This document shows, in pieces, positions 4,110 through 6,412 of a stretch of DNA of 6,412 nt. Below the pieces are notes generated by a model that was not told the DNA's origin, searched no databases, and was given only the letters and a program-made list of their open reading frames with translations. Position 1 is the stretch's first letter, and each line of letters begins with the position of its first letter. The stretch comes from an uncultured Synergistia bacterium (lineage in GTDB: Bacteria > Eremiobacterota > SpSt-956 > JAKJGF01): contig CALARM010001098.1 in the NCBI GenBank assembly GCA_937888925.1, positions 1 to 6,412 of the forward strand, in the 5' to 3' direction. Position numbers and translations under genes: made by a program.

Positions 4110-5834
4110 ATGAAAAAAATACCCTATGGAATTTCAGATTTTCAACTTATAAAAAAAGAGAATTACTACTATGTTGATAAGACACGGTTTATACAGAACA
4201 TAGAAGCTTCATCACGATATCTATTTTTTATCCGCCCCAGACGTTTCGGTAAATCATTGTGGCTCTCCCTTATGGGAAATTATTATGACATAGCTAAAAA
4301 AGAACTTTTCGAAGATTTATTCAAAGAAACTTATATTTATGATAACCAGACAGATGAAAGAAATTCTTATTTAATTTTAAAATTCAATTTCTCCGAGGTA
4401 AGTTCTGATATTAAAGATGTGGAAAATTCATTCAATAATACTATAAAAATAGGATCTCTAAAATTTATAAGAAAATACAGAGATTATATAAAAGATACCA
4501 AAAAAAAAGAAAAGATAATAGAAAATATTGAAAAAGCTTCGGAAATATTAAAGTACCTTACAGATTTTGTAGAAGGCAATGAAACAATCTACCTCATGAT
4601 AGATGAATATGATAATTTCACCAATACAATCATATCCTCGACAGGTAATGAACAGTATATGGCCATAACTCACGGAGAAGGCTTCTACAGGCATTTCTTC
4701 AATGTAATTAAAGCAGGAACCACAGGAGGCCCCATTTCAAAACTTTTTATTACAGGCGTATCACCTGTTACTATGGATGACGTAACAAGCGGATTTAATA
4801 TTGGAGATAATATTACTTCAGACCCGGCAGTAAATCAAATGGCCGGTTTTACGGAAATAGAAGTTAAAGAAATGCTTTCTCATTATGGAATACCTGAAAG
4901 TGCTATTGAAATGATGAAGGGATGGTATAATAATTATCTCTTTTCAGAGTATGAAAAAACAAGAATGTATAATTCAGACATGACTCTCTATTTTGTTAAA
5001 GAATATCTTAAAACCAGTACACTTCCTAAAAATATGTTAGATTATAATATCAGAACAGATTACAATAAACTCAAATATCTCATCATAACAGACCTGAAGG
5101 GCAAAATAAAGGTAAACGGGAATTTTGAAAAATTAAATATCATACTGGAAGAAGGACAGATAGAAGCCAATATAGTAAACAGTTTCCCTGCTGAAAGAAT
5201 TATTGACCCGGAAAATTTCATTTCTCTTTTATATTATTTCGGACTCCTTACGATAAAAGGCGTAAGCAGAGGAATGACAGAACTTATTGTACCGAATGAA
5301 GTGATAAAACAGTTATATTATGAATATATCAGAGAAGGCTATAGAGATACAGATATATTTAAAATAAACCTGTTTAAACTCGGTAAACTTTTCAGTAATA
5401 TGGCCTATGATGGGAAATGGGAAGAGCTTTTTACATATCTCTCTGATGAAATGAATAAACAGACTTCCCTTCGGGATTATATTGAAGGAGAAAGAGCTAT
5501 TCAGACCTTCCTGAGAACTTACCTGAATGTTTCAAATTATTATATTACAAGAACCGAATATGAACTTAATAAAGGTTACTGTGATATTTTACTCCTTCCA
5601 AATTTACCGAGCTATCCTGATATGAAATATTCCTATTTAATTGAACTCAAATACCTGTCACAGAAGGAATTCAGTCAGACAAACATGGAAGAAAAAATAA
5701 AAAATGCAGAGGAAAAACTTGACAGGTATAAAAATGATGAAGGACTTAAAAAACTACTTGGCTCAACCCAAATAATCAGGCTTATCCTTGTATTCTCAGG
5801 GGTGGAACTCAAATACAGGTCTGACCACGGATAG
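4110..5834 (+). CDS. AAA-ATPase-like protein with C-terminal PD-(D/E)XK nuclease domain
   Basis: 574 residues, a normal length for the AAA-ATPase_like plus PDDEXK_9 architecture (Pfam PF09820 and PF08011). The N-terminal hallmark KIPYGISDFQ...YYYVDKT is present. Walker A reads RPRRFGKS at 42-49 (K48, S49); Walker B is YLMIDEYD at 161-168 (D165, E166). A sensor-like ITGVSPVTMDD lies at 214-224. The nuclease motif is E485...G489-Y-C-D492, then IELK at 511-514 (E512, K514), so the D...ExK triad looks intact. The family is often multi-copy and its role is not settled; a defence or mobile function has been suspected but not shown. The gene is monocistronic, with its own extended -10 promoter. Its final residues RSDHG and stop codon are encoded by the CGGAT repeat at 5819 onward, so the original C-terminus has probably been replaced by a few codons. 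Confidence 0.93.
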   Translation: MKKIPYGISDFQLIKKENYYYVDKTRFIQNIEASSRYLFFIRPRRFGKSLWLSLMGNYYDIAKKELFEDLFKETYIYDNQTDERNSYLILKFNFSEVSSDIKDVENSFNNTIKIGSLKFIRKYRDYIKDTKKKEKIIENIEKASEILKYLTDFVEGNETIYLMIDEYDNFTNTIISSTGNEQYMAITHGEGFYRHFFNVIKAGTTGGPISKLFITGVSPVTMDDVTSGFNIGDNITSDPAVNQMAGFTEIEVKEMLSHYGIPESAIEMMKGWYNNYLFSEYEKTRMYNSDMTLYFVKEYLKTSTLPKNMLDYNIRTDYNKLKYLIITDLKGKIKVNGNFEKLNIILEEGQIEANIVNSFPAERIIDPENFISLLYYFGLLTIKGVSRGMTELIVPNEVIKQLYYEYIREGYRDTDIFKINLFKLGKLFSNMAYDGKWEELFTYLSDEMNKQTSLRDYIEGERAIQTFLRTYLNVSNYYITRTEYELNKGYCDILLLPNLPSYPDMKYSYLIELKYLSQKEFSQTNMEEKIKNAEEKLDRYKNDEGLKKLLGSTQIIRLILVFSGVELKYRSDHG

Positions 5835-5869
5835 GTCGGATTTATCGGACATATCGGATAAAGAAACCA
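5819..5869 (+). repeat. CGGAT-family repeat, direct copy B (overlaps the 3' end of the AAA/nuclease gene)
   Basis: Bases 5823-5869 match 5921-5967 at 44 of 47 positions without gaps. The repeat begins before the stop codon TAG (5832-5834) and supplies the last codons of the gene. Confidence 0.8.
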
Positions 5870-5907
5870 GACTTCGGCAATCATCCGACTCATCCGATAA
5901 ATTCGAC
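5835..5907. repeat. Long imperfect hairpin formed by the inverted centre of the CGGAT cluster
   Basis: 5835-5849 pairs with 5893-5907 (14 of 15 plus one G-U). After a symmetric 4x4 internal loop, 5854-5859 pairs with 5883-5888. The terminal loop is 23 nt. It starts at the base after the stop codon of the AAA/nuclease gene, so it could protect or end that mRNA, but no T-run follows. Confidence 0.6.
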
Positions 5908-5920
5908 GCATCCGAGTTCA

Positions 5921-5967
5921 GACCACGGATAGGTCGGATTTCTCGGATATATCGGATTAAGAAACCA
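5921..5967 (+). repeat. CGGAT-family repeat, direct copy C
   Basis: Second direct copy, 98 bp after copy B, with three substitutions. Together with the inverted middle part the cluster has the form repeat, inverted repeat, repeat. Confidence 0.8.
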
Positions 5968-5973
5968 ATCACG

Positions 5974-5990
5974 GATAATCTCAATCTCAT
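5974..5990 (-). pseudogene. Remnant start of a lost FGE-type gene (MRLRLS)
   Basis: On the minus strand, ATGAGATTGAGATTATC at 5990-5974 is identical over 17 bases to the first codons of the TPR-FGE gene (3923-3907). It lies 6 nt after the stop of the second FGE gene, then runs straight into CGGAT repeats. The frame continues to 5796 but only encodes Ser-Asp-rich repeat translation. I read it as the first codons of a third paralogue whose body was deleted. A functional peptide is unlikely, as no ribosome binding site remains. Confidence 0.45.
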
Positions 5991-5996
5991 AAAAAA

Positions 5997-6412
5997 CTAC
6001 TGCGTACAGCAAAGACGAAACCCCAGATTATAGTCTCTGAAAGAGGAACCGGAACTATAGCGAAAAGAGGATCTGCAGTAATCCTGCCCCTTATTCCAGG
6101 CACCTCCGCGTTTGATCCTCTTTGTTCCGGACAGAGGGCCGGAAGGGTCTGTTACACAGGAGGAAGTATAGGGGCCGCTCCAGTCACTGCACCACTCCCA
6201 TACATTTCCGCTCATATCAAACAAACCCAGGCCGTTAGGACTCTTCTCTCCTACACTATGAATAGTGCCTCCTGAATTATCACTGTACCAGCAATAAGTG
6301 TCATTCATAGTATTACCCCAGTAATAATCAGATATAGAACCGGCACGGCACGCATATTCCCACTCTGCTTCTGTCGGGAGGCGATAAATCTTGCCTGTTT
6401 TACCGGTCAACC
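5997..6412 (-). CDS. FGE-sulfatase domain protein, second paralogue (5' end beyond window)
   Basis: 137 complete codons are visible, from within the domain to TAG 5999-5997. The first in-frame TTG (6410) is an internal leucine of the conserved W-L-x-G-x-T-G-K segment, not a start. Landmarks: RLPTEAEWEYACRAGS, NDTYCWY, GLFDMSGNVWEWCSDW, RGGAWNKGQDYCRS, and a terminal NLGFRLCCTQ. About 58 of 75 residues match the first paralogue up to WCSD, after which they diverge. Of the two cysteines needed for formylglycine generation only the second (DYC) remains; the first position is lysine. Codons of the C-terminal segment are mixed (AAT, AAG, TCC, TCT, TAT) and AT-balanced, so this copy does not look like a DGR variable region. 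By analogy with its paralogue the missing N-terminus may hold a signal peptide and TPRs. The role is likely extracytoplasmic binding. Confidence 0.88.
   Translation of the reverse strand, partial: LTGKTGKIYRLPTEAEWEYACRAGSISDYYWGNTMNDTYCWYSDNSGGTIHSVGEKSPNGLGLFDMSGNVWEWCSDWSGPYTSSCVTDPSGPLSGTKRIKRGGAWNKGQDYCRSSFRYSSGSSFRDYNLGFRLCCTQ
6181..6412 (-). repeat. Paralogous direct repeat, copy 2 (FGE core)
   Basis: Partner of 2743-2974. It runs off the window, so the full extent of the duplication is unknown. Confidence 0.85.

Noticed and set aside
5819..5967. CRISPR array
   Set aside because: Only two direct copies with an inverted middle, no regular spacers, and the repeat overlaps a coding region.
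5985..6010. Intrinsic terminator after the second FGE gene
   Set aside because: A T6 run follows the stop codon, but the only stem (CTG/CAG) is 3 bp.
5788..6033. 81-codon plus-strand frame and 64-codon minus-strand frame over the CGGAT cluster
   Set aside because: They are translations of DNA repeats (Ser-Asp-rich strings). Only the first codons of the minus frame are meaningful, as a gene remnant.
6001..6130. End of the second FGE gene as a DGR template or second variable region
   Set aside because: It shares DYCRS and NLGFRL with the first gene but not the nucleotide sequence, is not AAC-rich, and mismatches are not confined to adenines.

Overview
The window is AT-rich bacterial DNA with strong AGGAGG-type ribosome binding sites and sigma70-type TATAAT promoters with an extended TGn element. 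That argues against Bacteroidota, which use a different promoter and weak Shine-Dalgarno sites. It fits a low-GC lineage rich in TPR proteins, Ser/Thr kinases and FGE-sulfatase proteins, such as Spirochaetota, Lentisphaerota, Bacillota or a candidate phylum of the Riflebacteria/Wallbacteria kind. The phylum cannot be fixed from the sequence alone. It reads as an accessory, repeat-rich region rather than a core operon.

Layout: (1) 1-1597, minus strand, open at the left edge: a membrane-anchored Ser/Thr protein kinase with an N-terminal zinc ribbon and a C-terminal TPR region. (2) 1598-1886: leader and intergenic DNA with two hairpins and a CGGAT-type repeat. (3) 1887-2365, plus strand: remains of a gene, made of a short N-terminal fragment and an out-of-frame 148-codon piece with four 9-residue tandem repeats. 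(4) 2538-3923, minus strand: a secreted or membrane-anchored TPR protein ending in an FGE-sulfatase (formylglycine-generating-enzyme-like, C-type-lectin fold) domain. Its last ~50 codons are GC-rich and rich in NNC/NNT codons, and they look like the variable region of a diversity-generating retroelement (DGR) target. (5) 4110-5834, plus strand: an intact AAA-ATPase-like protein with a C-terminal PD-(D/E)XK nuclease domain. (6) 5819-5996: a structured CGGAT repeat cluster next to what looks like the first codons of a lost FGE gene. (7) 5997-6412, minus strand, open at the right edge: a second FGE-sulfatase paralogue.

How it may fit together: the two FGE proteins are paralogues from a minus-strand cluster. 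They share a 232-bp ungapped block of high nucleotide identity but differ completely in their C-terminal, ligand-facing region. Neither keeps both active-site cysteines of true formylglycine-generating enzymes, so both are more likely binding or display domains than sulfatase activators. The most interesting signal is the candidate DGR variable region in the first paralogue. No template repeat, reverse transcriptase or Avd gene is visible here, so these would have to lie elsewhere in the genome. The nearby TPR kinase may belong to the same signalling repertoire, but nothing in the sequence proves a link. The fragmentary gene at 1887-2365 and the AAA/nuclease gene share an identical 12-bp promoter core.
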